Below, in pieces: positions 7,957 through 16,200 of a stretch of DNA of 34,532 bases. The notes beneath the pieces are model-generated. The model was not told the origin of the DNA and made no database searches. It saw only the letters and a list, made by a program, of their open reading frames with translations. How positions within the stretch are numbered: position 1 is the first letter of the stretch; each line of letters opens with the position of its first letter. The position numbers and the translations under genes are program-made. This stretch comes from Rhodanobacter sp. (lineage in GTDB: Bacteria; Pseudomonadota; Gammaproteobacteria; Xanthomonadales; Rhodanobacteraceae): contig DZCM01000014.1 of NCBI GenBank assembly GCA_022730295.1, forward strand, positions 1 to 34,532, read 5' to 3'.

Positions 7957-8766
7957 ATGGACACGAACGTCGATGCCCCATTCCTTGATCACGCGCTGGC
8001 CGTGGCGTTGGACGCCGCGCGTGCCGCCGGCGAGCGCATCGAACATCACTTCGATCGAGGCGTCGAGATTGAACTGAAACCGGATGCAACCCCGGTGACG
8101 GTCGCCGACCGCGAGGCCGAGGATCTCATTCGCGCCACCATCCTGCAGGCGTTTCCGGATCACGCGATCTACGGCGAGGAACGCGGGCGCAGCGGGCACG
8201 GCGAATTCCTGTGGCTGGTCGATCCGCTGGATGGCACCAAGAGTTTCGTGCGTCACACGCCGTACTTTTCCACCCAGATCGCGTTGATGCATGCCGGTGA
8301 ACTGGTGCTGGGCGTGTCGCACGCGCCAGTCTACGGTGAGTCCATGTGGGCGCGACGCGGCGGCGGCGCATTTCTGGACGGCCAGCGCGTGCAGGTTGCG
8401 CAATCGTGTAGTGTCGCCGAAGCTGCACTTTCGCTCGGCAACATCAAGTCGCTGACCCGCGACAGCCATCGCTGGGGTGCGTTCGGTGAATTGCTGGGTG
8501 ACGTCAACCGGGTGCGCGGCTACGGCGACTTTTGCCATTACCACCTGCTTGCGCGGGGCGCGCTGGATGTGGTGGTCGAATCCGACGTCAACATTCTCGA
8601 CATTGCGGCACTCGCCGTGATCGTGCGCGAGGCCGGGGGCGCCTTCACCGACCTCGACGGTGCCGGTCTGACGTTGGCCACGACCAGCGTGCTGGCGGCG
8701 ACCGCGGGGCTGCATGCCACGGTGCGCGACCGGCTGCGGCGGGCCGAAGAAACTTCCGGGACTTGA
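7957..8766 (+). CDS. Inositol monophosphatase family phosphatase (HisN-like histidinol-phosphatase candidate)
   Basis: 269 residues, the usual length. The Mg-binding motifs of the FIG/IMPase superfamily are present: Glu74-Glu75 (YGEERG), Asp89-Pro-Leu-Asp92-Gly-Thr (WLVDPLDGTKSF) and Asp215 (NILDIAAL, where Leu replaces the Trp common in inositol phosphatases). The run DPLDGTKSFVRHTPYFSTQI is the form seen in HisN-type histidinol-phosphatases, so histidine synthesis is the best guess, with 3'-phosphoadenosine or inositol phosphate as alternatives. No his gene is nearby. A GGAGG sits directly against the ATG (7952-7956), too close to be an ideal ribosome site, but the N-terminus from Met1 has family-like length. 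Confidence 0.82.
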   Translation: MDTNVDAPFLDHALAVALDAARAAGERIEHHFDRGVEIELKPDATPVTVADREAEDLIRATILQAFPDHAIYGEERGRSGHGEFLWLVDPLDGTKSFVRHTPYFSTQIALMHAGELVLGVSHAPVYGESMWARRGGGAFLDGQRVQVAQSCSVAEAALSLGNIKSLTRDSHRWGAFGELLGDVNRVRGYGDFCHYHLLARGALDVVVESDVNILDIAALAVIVREAGGAFTDLDGAGLTLATTSVLAATAGLHATVRDRLRRAEETSGT

Positions 8767-8845
8767 CAAAAGCGCCAAATGTGTCACGTTTGTAACAGTT
8801 TCCTGCAGCAGGCCAGGCCGGTTCCCCGTAGACAAGGAGAATGAC

Positions 8846-9049
8846 GTGTCCGTAACCAAGGTCATTGAATTGAGTGCATCCTCGCCAAAGGGTATCGAAG
8901 ATGCAGTGCGGCATGGGCTTGAGAAGGCCGCCAAGACCGTAAAAAACATGCGCGGCGCGTGGGTCAACGACATCAAGATTTCCACGGATGCGGATGGCAC
9001 CATCCGCGAATGGCGGGTCAACATGCGGATCAATTTCGAGGTCGATTGA
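8846..9049 (+). CDS. Dodecin family protein (flavin-binding type, variant)
   Basis: 67 residues from a GTG at 8846 with AAGGAG at 8834-8839 as ribosome site; the open frame continues upstream but only from here does it match dodecin (VSVTKVIELSASSPKGIEDA). Dodecins are small cytosolic beta-alpha-beta-beta proteins that assemble into hollow dodecamers and store or sequester flavins. Trp39 (RGAWVND) corresponds to the flavin-stacking Trp. The position usually held by the isoalloxazine-contacting Gln is Arg57 (REWRVNMRINFEVD), so ligand preference may differ. A partial inverted repeat TGTCAC-GTTT-GTAACA lies upstream at 8782-8797. The gene stands alone between a phosphatase gene and a response regulator gene. 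Confidence 0.88.
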   Translation: MSVTKVIELSASSPKGIEDAVRHGLEKAAKTVKNMRGAWVNDIKISTDADGTIREWRVNMRINFEVD

Positions 9050-9067
9050 TGCAAACATGGATTGCGT

Positions 9068-9089
9068 GGCCGGCCCGGCCGGGCCGGCC
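9068..9089. repeat. Perfect 22-bp GC-only palindrome between dodecin and regulator genes
   Basis: Bases 9068-9089 consist only of G and C and are an exact palindrome centred between 9078 and 9079 (left half GGCCGGCCCGG). It starts 18 bp after the dodecin stop and ends 45 bp before the regulator ATG. It could act as a strong stem without a T-tract, limiting read-through or protecting the dodecin mRNA 3' end. Confidence 0.6.
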
Positions 9090-9134
9090 GCAGAGTGAGG
9101 GCGTGCGGGCGTCTGCAACGGAGCGGATACAACG

Positions 9135-9833
9135 ATGAGTGCCGTGACATGGTCCGTCGGATGTCTTGAGGACGATCAGGACCAGGCCGAGTTGTTGCGG
9201 CTTTGGCTTGAACACGCCGGGTACGCTTGCGCGTTGTTCAGCAATGCCACCGATTTTCGCCGGCGCCTTGGCAGTGAAGCTGTCGACCTGCTGTTGCTGG
9301 ATCGCAGCCTGCCGGACGCAAGCGGCATTGATGTGCTGACCTTCATACGCCAGTCGTCCAATGCCAGTTTGCCCGTGATTTTCCTCACTGCAAGTGGTGA
9401 TGAATCCGACATCGTCGAAGGCCTCGCCGCGGGCGCGGATGACTACGTCGTCAAGCCGCCCAAACAAGGTGAACTGTTGGCGCGGGTGGCCGCCGTGTTG
9501 CGCCGCCGCGGCGCTGACCAGGACGGCTCCGATGTGCTGGAAATGCCGCCGTACCGGCTCGACTCACAGCGTCGCCAGATCCTGATTGACAGTGTTTCAG
9601 TGGAGTTGACCCAGCGCGAATACGAACTGGCGAATTACCTGTTCCGCCGTCAGGGGCGCATCGTCAGCCGCGATGCGCTGCTGGAAAATGTCTGGAATCT
9701 CGCGGGTGACGTCACCACCCGCACCGTCGATACCCACATCAGCCGCCTGCGCAAGAAGCTCGGCCTGTCCGGCGAAAACGGCTGGCGGCTGACGGCGGTG
9801 TACCAGCATGGGTATCGCATCGAGCAGATTTGA
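9135..9833 (+). CDS. OmpR/PhoB-type response regulator (orphan)
   Basis: 232 residues. The receiver domain (about 7-120) has acidic residues Glu12-Asp13-Asp14, phospho-acceptor Asp56 (LLLLDRSLPD), the Thr switch in FLTAS and the conserved Lys in VVKPP. The C-terminal winged-helix domain (about 135-232) carries LTQREYELANYLFRRQGRIV, the recognition helix TRTVDTHISRLRKKL and the wing WRLTAVYQHGYRI. It should bind DNA as a phosphorylated dimer. No histidine kinase gene lies beside it, so its partner and targets cannot be read from here. KPPKQGEL replaces the more usual KPFxxxEL. The stop is followed at once by pdxH. Confidence 0.92.
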   Translation: MSAVTWSVGCLEDDQDQAELLRLWLEHAGYACALFSNATDFRRRLGSEAVDLLLLDRSLPDASGIDVLTFIRQSSNASLPVIFLTASGDESDIVEGLAAGADDYVVKPPKQGELLARVAAVLRRRGADQDGSDVLEMPPYRLDSQRRQILIDSVSVELTQREYELANYLFRRQGRIVSRDALLENVWNLAGDVTTRTVDTHISRLRKKLGLSGENGWRLTAVYQHGYRIEQI

Positions 9834-9836
9834 TGC

Positions 9837-10502
9837 GTGCGGCCGGCAACACTGCTTCGAGCGAAACATCCAGCCAGTACACTGGTGACTTTGGGCGAAG
9901 CAAGAACTGTCGTGCGACTTCAAGCAGAGATCCTCGAAAAGCTGCAACGCTTGCACGCAGCTGCATGCGCGAGTGGTGATCCCGAACCCAATGCGATGAC
10001 GGTCGCCACGGCCGATCCGGATGGCCGGGTGCATGCGCGCATCGTGCTCATGAAGACGTTCGACGAGCGCGGTTTGACCTTCTTCACGCGCTACGACGGC
10101 GACAAGGGCGTGCAACTGGCGGTCAACCCGCGCGTCGCGCTGTGCCTGTATTGGCGGCACCTTGCTCCTGCGGTACAAGTTCGCGTCGAAGGCCGCGCGA
10201 AAAAAATGTCCGCGACGGAATCCGACGCGTATTTTGCGAGTCGCGAGCGCTTGAGCCAACTCGGCGCATGGGCATCGTTGCAGTCGCAAACCCTGCCCGA
10301 TCGTGGGGTGCTGGATACCCGGATCGCCGACTTCGAACGCAAGTTCGCCGGGCGCGAGGTGCCGCGTCCGGACGAGTGGGGCGGCTACCGCGTGGTGCCC
10401 GATCTGGTCGAGTTCTGGCATGCCGGCGAGCATCGCTGGAACGAACGCGAACGTTGGGAACAGGATGGCGGCGACTGGCACCAGCGGTTGCTGTACCCGT
10501 GA
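9837..10502 (+). CDS. pdxH: Pyridoxamine/pyridoxine 5'-phosphate oxidase
   Basis: 221 residues from a GTG at 9837, only 3 bp after the regulator stop; in-frame GTGs further in (such as near 9882) would give a length closer to the usual ~200, so the start is uncertain. Family motifs are clear: EPNAMTVATADPDGRVHARI, VLMKTFDERGLTFFTRYDGD, KGVQLAVNPRVALCLYW, SDAYFASRERLSQLGAWASL, SQTL and the C-terminal RLLYP. PdxH is the FMN-dependent enzyme that oxidises PNP or PMP to pyridoxal phosphate, the cofactor used by BioA encoded nearby. The FMN-binding segment reads HLAPAVQVRVEG, as in other Xanthomonas-type PdxH proteins. The stop overlaps the next gene's GTG. Confidence 0.9.
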   Translation: MRPATLLRAKHPASTLVTLGEARTVVRLQAEILEKLQRLHAAACASGDPEPNAMTVATADPDGRVHARIVLMKTFDERGLTFFTRYDGDKGVQLAVNPRVALCLYWRHLAPAVQVRVEGRAKKMSATESDAYFASRERLSQLGAWASLQSQTLPDRGVLDTRIADFERKFAGREVPRPDEWGGYRVVPDLVEFWHAGEHRWNERERWEQDGGDWHQRLLYP

Positions 10503-11302
10503 GCCACGGCCCGCGCCGGATCGTTTGCCTTACTGAAGAACCGACTGAGGTCCTGTATGCGCTCGGCGAGCAAGACCGCATCGTCGGTATCTCCGGCTTC
10601 ACGGTACGTCCGCCGCGCGCGCGCAAGGAAAAGCCCAAAGTCTCGGCGTTCACCAGTGCGAAGATCGACCGGATCCTCGCGCTCAAGCCCGACATGGCCA
10701 TCGGGTTTTCCGACATTCAGGCCGACATCGCACGCGAGTTGATCAAGGCGGGCGTCGAGGTGTGGATCAGCAATCACCGCTCCGTCGACGGCATCCTCGC
10801 CTACGTGCGCCGCCTGGGTGCCCTGGCCGGCGCGGCGGACAAGGCCGCGGCTTATGCCGGCCAACTTGAGGCACACGTCGAGGCGGTGCGCGCCGCCGGC
10901 GCCGTGCTCCCGCGTCATCCGCGCGTGTATTTCGAAGAATGGGATGAGCCGCTGATCACTGGCATCCAGTGGGTGGCGGAATTGATCCGCATCGCCGGTG
11001 GCGACGACGTGTTTCCTGAGCGCGCTGCGGAGTCGCTGGCGAAGCAGCGCATCCTCGCCGACCCGATGGAAGTTGTGCGGCGTCAGCCGGACATGATTCT
11101 CGCGTCATGGTGCGGCAAGAAGTTCCAGCCGGGCGCGGTGGCGGCGCGCGCCGGGTGGGATGCCATTCCCGCCGTGCGGGACGGCGAGCTGCACGAGATC
11201 AAATCACCGATCATCCTGCAGCCAGGCCCGGCGGCGCTCACCGACGGGCTGGATGCGCTGCATGCCGTGATCGCGCGCTGGGCGTGTGGTACACGCTCCT
11301 GA
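10499..11302 (+). CDS. BtuF-like cobalamin/metal-chelate-binding protein lacking a signal peptide
   Basis: 267 residues from a GTG at 10499 overlapping the pdxH stop as GTGA. The product starts VSHGPRRIVCLTEEPTEVLY, directly at the first strand of a class III periplasmic-binding fold. Family features follow: ALGEQDRIVGISGF, DRILALKPDMAIGFSDIQAD, VEVWISNHRSVDGILAYVRR, GAVLPRHPRVYFEEWDEPLI, and VWxPEL-region equivalents near ADPMEVVRRQPDMILASW. The fold is that of BtuF and related corrinoid or ferric-chelate receptors, but there is no secretion signal or lipobox and no permease or ATPase gene nearby. A cytosolic role is therefore suggested; a longer N-terminus would have to be encoded inside pdxH. 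Ligand unknown. Confidence 0.78.
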   Translation: MSHGPRRIVCLTEEPTEVLYALGEQDRIVGISGFTVRPPRARKEKPKVSAFTSAKIDRILALKPDMAIGFSDIQADIARELIKAGVEVWISNHRSVDGILAYVRRLGALAGAADKAAAYAGQLEAHVEAVRAAGAVLPRHPRVYFEEWDEPLITGIQWVAELIRIAGGDDVFPERAAESLAKQRILADPMEVVRRQPDMILASWCGKKFQPGAVAARAGWDAIPAVRDGELHEIKSPIILQPGPAALTDGLDALHAVIARWACGTRS

Positions 11303-11474
11303 CACGACGTCCCTGTTTCTTTCCGCCCGCCTGACCCGCGCCGGCACGCGATCGGCAAGCGGCCAGGACAGGTGAGGCAACACGAAGTTGCCGAACCCAC
11401 CGCCACAGGCGCCAATGGCTTTGGCTACTTTCGCCGAAACGAAAGTAGCTCGCTCGCTTGGCGAGCGAAACTGC
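11303..11474. terminator. Convergent intergenic region with two adjacent hairpins (possible bidirectional terminator)
   Basis: Between the BtuF-like gene and the convergent yggT. Stem GCTACTTTCG (11424-11433) pairs with CGAAAGTAGC (11440-11449) over a 6-nt loop, and right after it TCGCTCGC (11450-11457) pairs with GCGAGCGA (11461-11468) over a 3-nt loop. The second ends 7 bp from the yggT stop. There is no long T-tract, so intrinsic termination is uncertain; the first hairpin resembles a sequence I associate with dispersed repeats in Xanthomonadales. Confidence 0.45.
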
Positions 11475-12044
11475 TCAAATGCGATGCCCAAGATCCAGCA
11501 ACCACGCCACGGCGAGCGTTTCGAACAGCAGGATCGCCAGGATCGCCAGCGCGGGTGAAAAGTCGAAGCCGCCGATCAGCGGCAGCAGTTTGCGGAACGG
11601 CTTCAGCACCGGCGCGACGATCTTGCCGAGCAACGGCACCAGCGCATTGCGCGGATCGACGTTGACGTAACTCAACAACGCCCACGCGAAGATCATCACG
11701 AGGTAGACGATCGCGAAGAAATTTAGCAGGTCGGCGACACCCAGCAGCAGTGCGCCGGCGTTCGACGACCAGAATCCGGGCACGACGAAACGCAACAGGA
11801 AGTTTTTGGCGACCTCGAGTAGCCAGATGATCAGCAAGGCCGCGAGGTTGATGCGTCGCAGGGTCGGAATGACGGGCCGCAGCGGCGTGAGGATCGGGTT
11901 GGTGGCGCGATACAGGAACTGGCAGATCGGGTTGTAGAAGTCCGCACGCGTGGCTTCAGCGAGCAGCCGGAATGCGAACAGCGCCACCACGGCGCCGAAC
12001 AGGAACTGGATCAGCAGTATCAGGGCGTTGGCGAGGTAGATCAT
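11475..12044 (-). CDS. yggT: YggT family integral membrane protein
   Basis: 189 residues forming two tandem YggT units. The first is MIYLANALILLIQFLFGAVV with RLLAEATRADFYNPICQFLY, then TNPILTPLRPVIP. The second is ALLLGVADLLNFFAIVYLVM with LSYVNVDPRNALVPLLGKIV, then APVLKPFRKLLP. Each has membrane helices flanking the signature NP(I/V)L-x-P-x-R/KxxLP, giving about four membrane spans. YggT proteins are inner-membrane proteins linked to osmotic stress tolerance and, in some bacteria, to cell-division or chloroplast-division relatives; exact activity is unknown. The start ATG overlaps the proC stop by 4 bp, and the proC-yggT pairing is a conserved arrangement in Proteobacteria. Confidence 0.92.
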   Translation of the reverse strand: MIYLANALILLIQFLFGAVVALFAFRLLAEATRADFYNPICQFLYRATNPILTPLRPVIPTLRRINLAALLIIWLLEVAKNFLLRFVVPGFWSSNAGALLLGVADLLNFFAIVYLVMIFAWALLSYVNVDPRNALVPLLGKIVAPVLKPFRKLLPLIGGFDFSPALAILAILLFETLAVAWLLDLGHRI

Positions 12045-12919
12045 TCCGCGAGATCCAGTTCGGCCGACATCTCGGCAGCGCGTCCCCGCGCTGCTTCCAG
12101 CGCGTGTTCGACCAGCGCGCGCAGCTCGCCTTGCTCGAACGTCTCCAAGGCCGCAGCGGTGGTGCCGTGCGGGGAGCTAACTCGGCGGCGCAGCTCCGCC
12201 GGCGCTTCGCCGCTTTCCATCAACATGCGTCCGGCGCCGAGGCAGGTTTGCGCCGCCAGCGCGCGCGCGGTCTCGCGCGGCAGGCCCAGCTTCACGGCGG
12301 CATCTTCCATGGCCTCGACCAGCAGGAAGAAATACGCCGGGCCCGAACCGGACAATGCCGTCACGGTGTCCATCTGCGCCTCGTCATCGATCCAGCGCAC
12401 GCTGCCGGCGGCCTCGAAAAGCTGCGTCGCCAGTGCGCGTTGTGCCGCAGCGACGTTGCCGTTCGCGCACAGTCCGGCAGCGCCGGCGCCAACCAGCGCC
12501 GGCGTGTTCGGCATGCAGCGAACAATGGCGTGCTGCAAGCCCAGCAGTCGTTCGAGTTGCCCGATGCGGATGCCGGCGGCGATGGAAATGACCAGCGGAT
12601 TGGCTCCGCGCAGCGAGCCGGCCAAGGTGGTGCAGACTTCGCCCAGCACCTGTGGCTTCACCGCCAGTACCACGCAATCGGCACCGTCGACGGCGTCCGC
12701 GTTTCCCGGAAACGTTTGCACCCCGAATTCCTGCGCCAGTGCGTCGCGCGCCTCGGCGCGCGGCTCGGCGACCCGGATCGAAGCGGCTTGTGCGCCGCGG
12801 GCAATCTGCGCGCCGATCAGGCTGCGCGCCATGTTGCCGCCGCCGATGAAGGCGAGGGTTGGGGGTTGGCGGCTGGGGGATGGGGACTTGAGATGCTCGA
12901 TCATCGCCTGAACGCTCAA
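12041..12919 (-). CDS. proC: Pyrroline-5-carboxylate reductase
   Basis: 292 residues. The Rossmann motif FIGGGNMARSL binds NAD(P)H; further markers are VVLAVKPQVLGEV, IAAGIRIGQLERLL, VRCMPNTPALVGAGAAGLC, TALSGSGPAYFFLL and the family signature near RVSSPHGTTAAALETF, where His stands in the loop more often written as SPGGTT. ProC reduces pyrroline-5-carboxylate to proline in the cytosol. The N-terminus is about 20 residues longer than usual: MSVQAMIEHLKSPSPSRQPP precedes the fold and is encoded by a G-rich low-complexity stretch (12858-12895). An alternative ATG at 12904 (MIEHL) is possible. It is translationally coupled to yggT. Confidence 0.93.
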   Translation of the reverse strand: MSVQAMIEHLKSPSPSRQPPTLAFIGGGNMARSLIGAQIARGAQAASIRVAEPRAEARDALAQEFGVQTFPGNADAVDGADCVVLAVKPQVLGEVCTTLAGSLRGANPLVISIAAGIRIGQLERLLGLQHAIVRCMPNTPALVGAGAAGLCANGNVAAAQRALATQLFEAAGSVRWIDDEAQMDTVTALSGSGPAYFFLLVEAMEDAAVKLGLPRETARALAAQTCLGAGRMLMESGEAPAELRRRVSSPHGTTAAALETFEQGELRALVEHALEAARGRAAEMSAELDLAE

Positions 12920-13006
12920 CGTTGCGAACGTTGATTGTAATGGGGATGCGTTGTGTGCCTGGTGCGTCCGCGCGCCGCATGCCCTTCCCGAGTCCCGATG
13001 TCCGAG

Positions 13007-16000
13007 TCAGCCCTGTGCCGCCAGTTTGCGGCGCAACCGTTCGGCCTTGCGCGCTGCCTTGCGTTCGCGCCGGCGGCGGGAACGATTGGCGAACACGAGA
13101 TAGATCGCCGGGGTCGAGAGCAGGGTCAGGCTTTGCGAGAAAATCAGGCCACCGAACATGGCGATGCCGAGCGGGCGACGCAGGTCGGCGCCGGTGCCGA
13201 AGCCGACCAGCAGCGGCACCGAGGCCAGGATCGCGACCATCGTGGTCATCATGATCGGGCGAAACCGCACCAGGCAGGCCTCGCGTACCGCATCCAGCGG
13301 CGCCTTGCCTTCGCGCTCGGCGACGAGGGCGAAGTCGATCATCATGATCGCGTTCTTCTTCACCAGTCCAATCAGCAGGATCAGCGCCATGATCGCGACG
13401 ATCGAGAGTGGCGTGCCGGTGACCTTGAGCGCCAGCAGGGCGCCGACGCCCGCGGCTGGCAAGGTCGAGAGGATCGTGACCGGGTGGATCAGGTTTTCGT
13501 ACAGCATGCCGAGCACCAGGTACACCGCGAGGATCGCGCCCAGCAGCAGCAGCGGCATCATCGCCATTTGCTGCTCGAAGCGGCGGAAGAAATCGCCCAT
13601 CCCGAGCTTGATGTCGCCGGGCAAACGCATTTCGGCGATCGTCTTGTTGATCTGTGCCGTCGCCTCGCCCATGCTGACTCCGGGCGCGAGATTGAACGAC
13701 AGCGACATGCTGGTCATCTGGTTGATGTGCTCGATTTCGCTGGGCGCGACGGTGGCTTCCTGATGCGCGATCGCGCTGATCGGGATCATCTGCCCGCTGG
13801 ATGAGCGCACCTTGATGCGGTCCAGCGCGGCCGGTGATGCGGTCTGCGATGGCAGTGCGGTCATCACCACTTGATACTGGTTGTTGCCGGAATAGATCGT
13901 CGAGATCGGGCGCTGGCCGAAGGCGTTGTAGAGTGCATCGTCGACCGCGGCCATCGACACGCCCAGCCGCGAGGCCTTGGCCCGGTCGACCACCATGTTC
14001 TGCATCAGCGAACCATGGTCGAGATCGGTGCCGATGTTGCGGAACACCGGATTCTTCTTCAGTTGCGCCTGCAGCTTCGGCAGCCATTCCTCGAGTTCGA
14101 GCGCGCTGTTGCTCTGCAGGTTCACGCTGTATTCCCCGCCCTGACTGGTGCCGCCACCATCTCCGCCAAGGTCCTGCAGGGCGCGGAAGCGCACGTCGAG
14201 ATCGGGGTACTTGTCGACTTTGGCCGACAGCCGCGCCACGACCTCCTGGGTGGAGTCCTTGCGGCCGTGGCCCATCGGCTTCAGCTGCACGCTGAACCAG
14301 CCGCTGGCGCCGCGGCGGCTGGTGCCGATCGACGCGCCGACGTATTCAACGGCGGGATCGGCGCGCAAGGTTTTCACCAGCGTGCTGGTACGCCTTTCGA
14401 GATCCGCGAACGACATCGTCACACCGCCGCTGGCGCGGCCCCAGATCAAGCCGGTGTCCTGCGGCGGGAAGGCGGTGCCGGGCAGGGCGGTGAACAGGTA
14501 AATCGTCAACGCCAGCAGCGCCAGCGGCGACCATGCCAGCAGCTTTGGATGCCGGTGCAGCGACCAGTCGAGCGTGCGCGTGTACACCCGCAACATGCCC
14601 GCGTGGAACGCGTCGAGGGCGCGCGCCAGCTTCGAGGGGACGGTCTTCTCCGCCGCTTGGTGGCGGCGCAGGAAGCGGCCGCACAGCGCCGGCGTCAGCG
14701 TCAACGACACCAGCATCGACACGAAGATCGCCGCGATCACCGTCACCGTGAATTCGCGGAACCACATGCCGATGAACGAGGGTGCGAACAGGATCGGCAT
14801 GAACACGGCGATCAGCGAGGCCGTGATCGCGATGATGGTGAAGCCGATTTCCCTGGCGCCCAACAGCGCCGCTTCGAGGCGCGACTTGCCCTCGTCGAGG
14901 TGGCGCATGATGTTCTCGATCACCACGATCGCGTCGTCAACCACGAAGGTCAGCGCGATTACCAGCGCCAGCAGTGACAAATTGTCGAGCGTGTAATCGA
15001 GCGCGTACATCACGATGAACGCGCCGCACAACGACAGCGGCACAGCCGCGGCCGCGATCAGGGTGGGCGCGAGCCGGCGCAGGAACACCGCCATCGTCAG
15101 CACCACCATGGCAAGGCTGATCAACAGGGTGAGCTGGACGTCGTTGACCGAATTGCGGATGGTGGATGTTTCATCGAAGTACGAGGTCAATTTGGTGCCG
15201 GGCGGCAGCAGGTTCTGCAGCCCCGGCAATTCGCGCTTGACGCTGTCCACCGTCGCGATCACGTTGGCATTGGAGCGCTTGTAGATCTGCAACTGGATCG
15301 AGCGCTTGCCGTTGAAGTACGCGGCCTGGAACTTGTCCTCGGCGCCCTGGTACACCTTGGCGACATCGCGCAGGTACACCGGGGTGCCATCATGGGTGGC
15401 GACGACGAGGTTGGCGAAATCGGCGGCGGTATGCAGCTTGTCCGTCGCCGTGATCGCGGTGGTGATGTTGCCGTCGGTCAGGAAGCCCTGGGGCGAGGTG
15501 ACATTGGCAGCGGTGATCGCGTTGCGGATCTGGTTGCTGGACAAGCCCAGTGATTCCAGTTTGTGCAGGTCGACATCCACCCGTACCGCCGGTTGCGCGC
15601 TGCCTGAAACATCCACCGAGGCCACGCCCGGCAGCTGGCTCACGCGCGGTTGCAACAGGGTATTGGCCGCATTGAACAGTTCCGACAATGGCTGGGTGTC
15701 GGACGTAAGTGCAAGGGTCAAGACCGGATCGTCGTTGGGGTTGGCCTTGTGCCATTGCGGCATTGACAATCCTGTGGGCAAGTCCGGTACGGCGGCGTTG
15801 ATCGCGGCATCGACCTCCTGCGCGGCGGTGTTGATGTCGACGTCCGAATCGAACAGCATGATCACGAATGCACTGCCGTTGGAACTGCGCGAGCGCATCA
15901 TGTCGATGCCGGGGATCTGGCCGAGGTGGCGCTCCAACGGCGCCGTCACCGTCGTGGACATGGTGGTGGCGTTGGCGCCGGGTTCACCCGCCGACACCCA

Positions 16001-16135
16001 GATCGCGGGGAACGACACCTGCGGCAACGCGCTGATTCCAAGCAGCGTGTAGCACAGCGCCCCGATCGCCAACACGCCCGCTGCAAGCAGCGAGGTGCCG
16101 ATGGGTCGCCTGATGAAGGGGCCGGAGATGTTCAT
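13007..16135 (-). CDS. mdtC: RND multidrug efflux permease, MdtC-like
   Basis: 1042 residues from the ATG at 16135 (MNISGPFIRRPIGTSLLAAG); the frame is open upstream to 16213, but the extra part is proline-rich repeat sequence. It has the RND/HAE1 layout: TM1, a large periplasmic loop, TM2-6, TM7, a second loop and TM8-12. The proton-relay aspartates are in LTFVVDDAIVVIENI (TM4), and the TM10 lysine is in LIGLVKKNAIMMIDFALVAE. MdtC forms a heterotrimer with MdtB and, with the MdtA adaptor and an outer-membrane channel, expels bile salts, novobiocin and similar drugs using proton motive force. It is third in the mdtA-B-C operon. No SD is obvious. The gap to mdtB is filled with palindromic repeats. 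Confidence 0.9.
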   Translation of the reverse strand: MNISGPFIRRPIGTSLLAAGVLAIGALCYTLLGISALPQVSFPAIWVSAGEPGANATTMSTTVTAPLERHLGQIPGIDMMRSRSSNGSAFVIMLFDSDVDINTAAQEVDAAINAAVPDLPTGLSMPQWHKANPNDDPVLTLALTSDTQPLSELFNAANTLLQPRVSQLPGVASVDVSGSAQPAVRVDVDLHKLESLGLSSNQIRNAITAANVTSPQGFLTDGNITTAITATDKLHTAADFANLVVATHDGTPVYLRDVAKVYQGAEDKFQAAYFNGKRSIQLQIYKRSNANVIATVDSVKRELPGLQNLLPPGTKLTSYFDETSTIRNSVNDVQLTLLISLAMVVLTMAVFLRRLAPTLIAAAAVPLSLCGAFIVMYALDYTLDNLSLLALVIALTFVVDDAIVVIENIMRHLDEGKSRLEAALLGAREIGFTIIAITASLIAVFMPILFAPSFIGMWFREFTVTVIAAIFVSMLVSLTLTPALCGRFLRRHQAAEKTVPSKLARALDAFHAGMLRVYTRTLDWSLHRHPKLLAWSPLALLALTIYLFTALPGTAFPPQDTGLIWGRASGGVTMSFADLERRTSTLVKTLRADPAVEYVGASIGTSRRGASGWFSVQLKPMGHGRKDSTQEVVARLSAKVDKYPDLDVRFRALQDLGGDGGGTSQGGEYSVNLQSNSALELEEWLPKLQAQLKKNPVFRNIGTDLDHGSLMQNMVVDRAKASRLGVSMAAVDDALYNAFGQRPISTIYSGNNQYQVVMTALPSQTASPAALDRIKVRSSSGQMIPISAIAHQEATVAPSEIEHINQMTSMSLSFNLAPGVSMGEATAQINKTIAEMRLPGDIKLGMGDFFRRFEQQMAMMPLLLLGAILAVYLVLGMLYENLIHPVTILSTLPAAGVGALLALKVTGTPLSIVAIMALILLIGLVKKNAIMMIDFALVAEREGKAPLDAVREACLVRFRPIMMTTMVAILASVPLLVGFGTGADLRRPLGIAMFGGLIFSQSLTLLSTPAIYLVFANRSRRRRERKAARKAERLRRKLAAQG

Positions 16136-16200
16136 GTAGAGCAGGGGCGGGGGGTGAGGGATGAGGGGCGAAGAGCTGGCGACGAGGGGCGGGCCGGTTT

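Noticed and set aside
8763..8797. TTGACA at 8763-8768 as a -35 for the dodecin gene
   Set aside because: No acceptable -10 hexamer lies 16-18 bp downstream, and the hexamer overlaps the preceding gene's stop; kept only as a note.
7903..9150. Long minus-strand open frame extending bioA upstream through 7957-9150
   Set aside because: It runs antisense to the phosphatase and dodecin genes, whose family motifs are clear, and its own sequence shows no domain.
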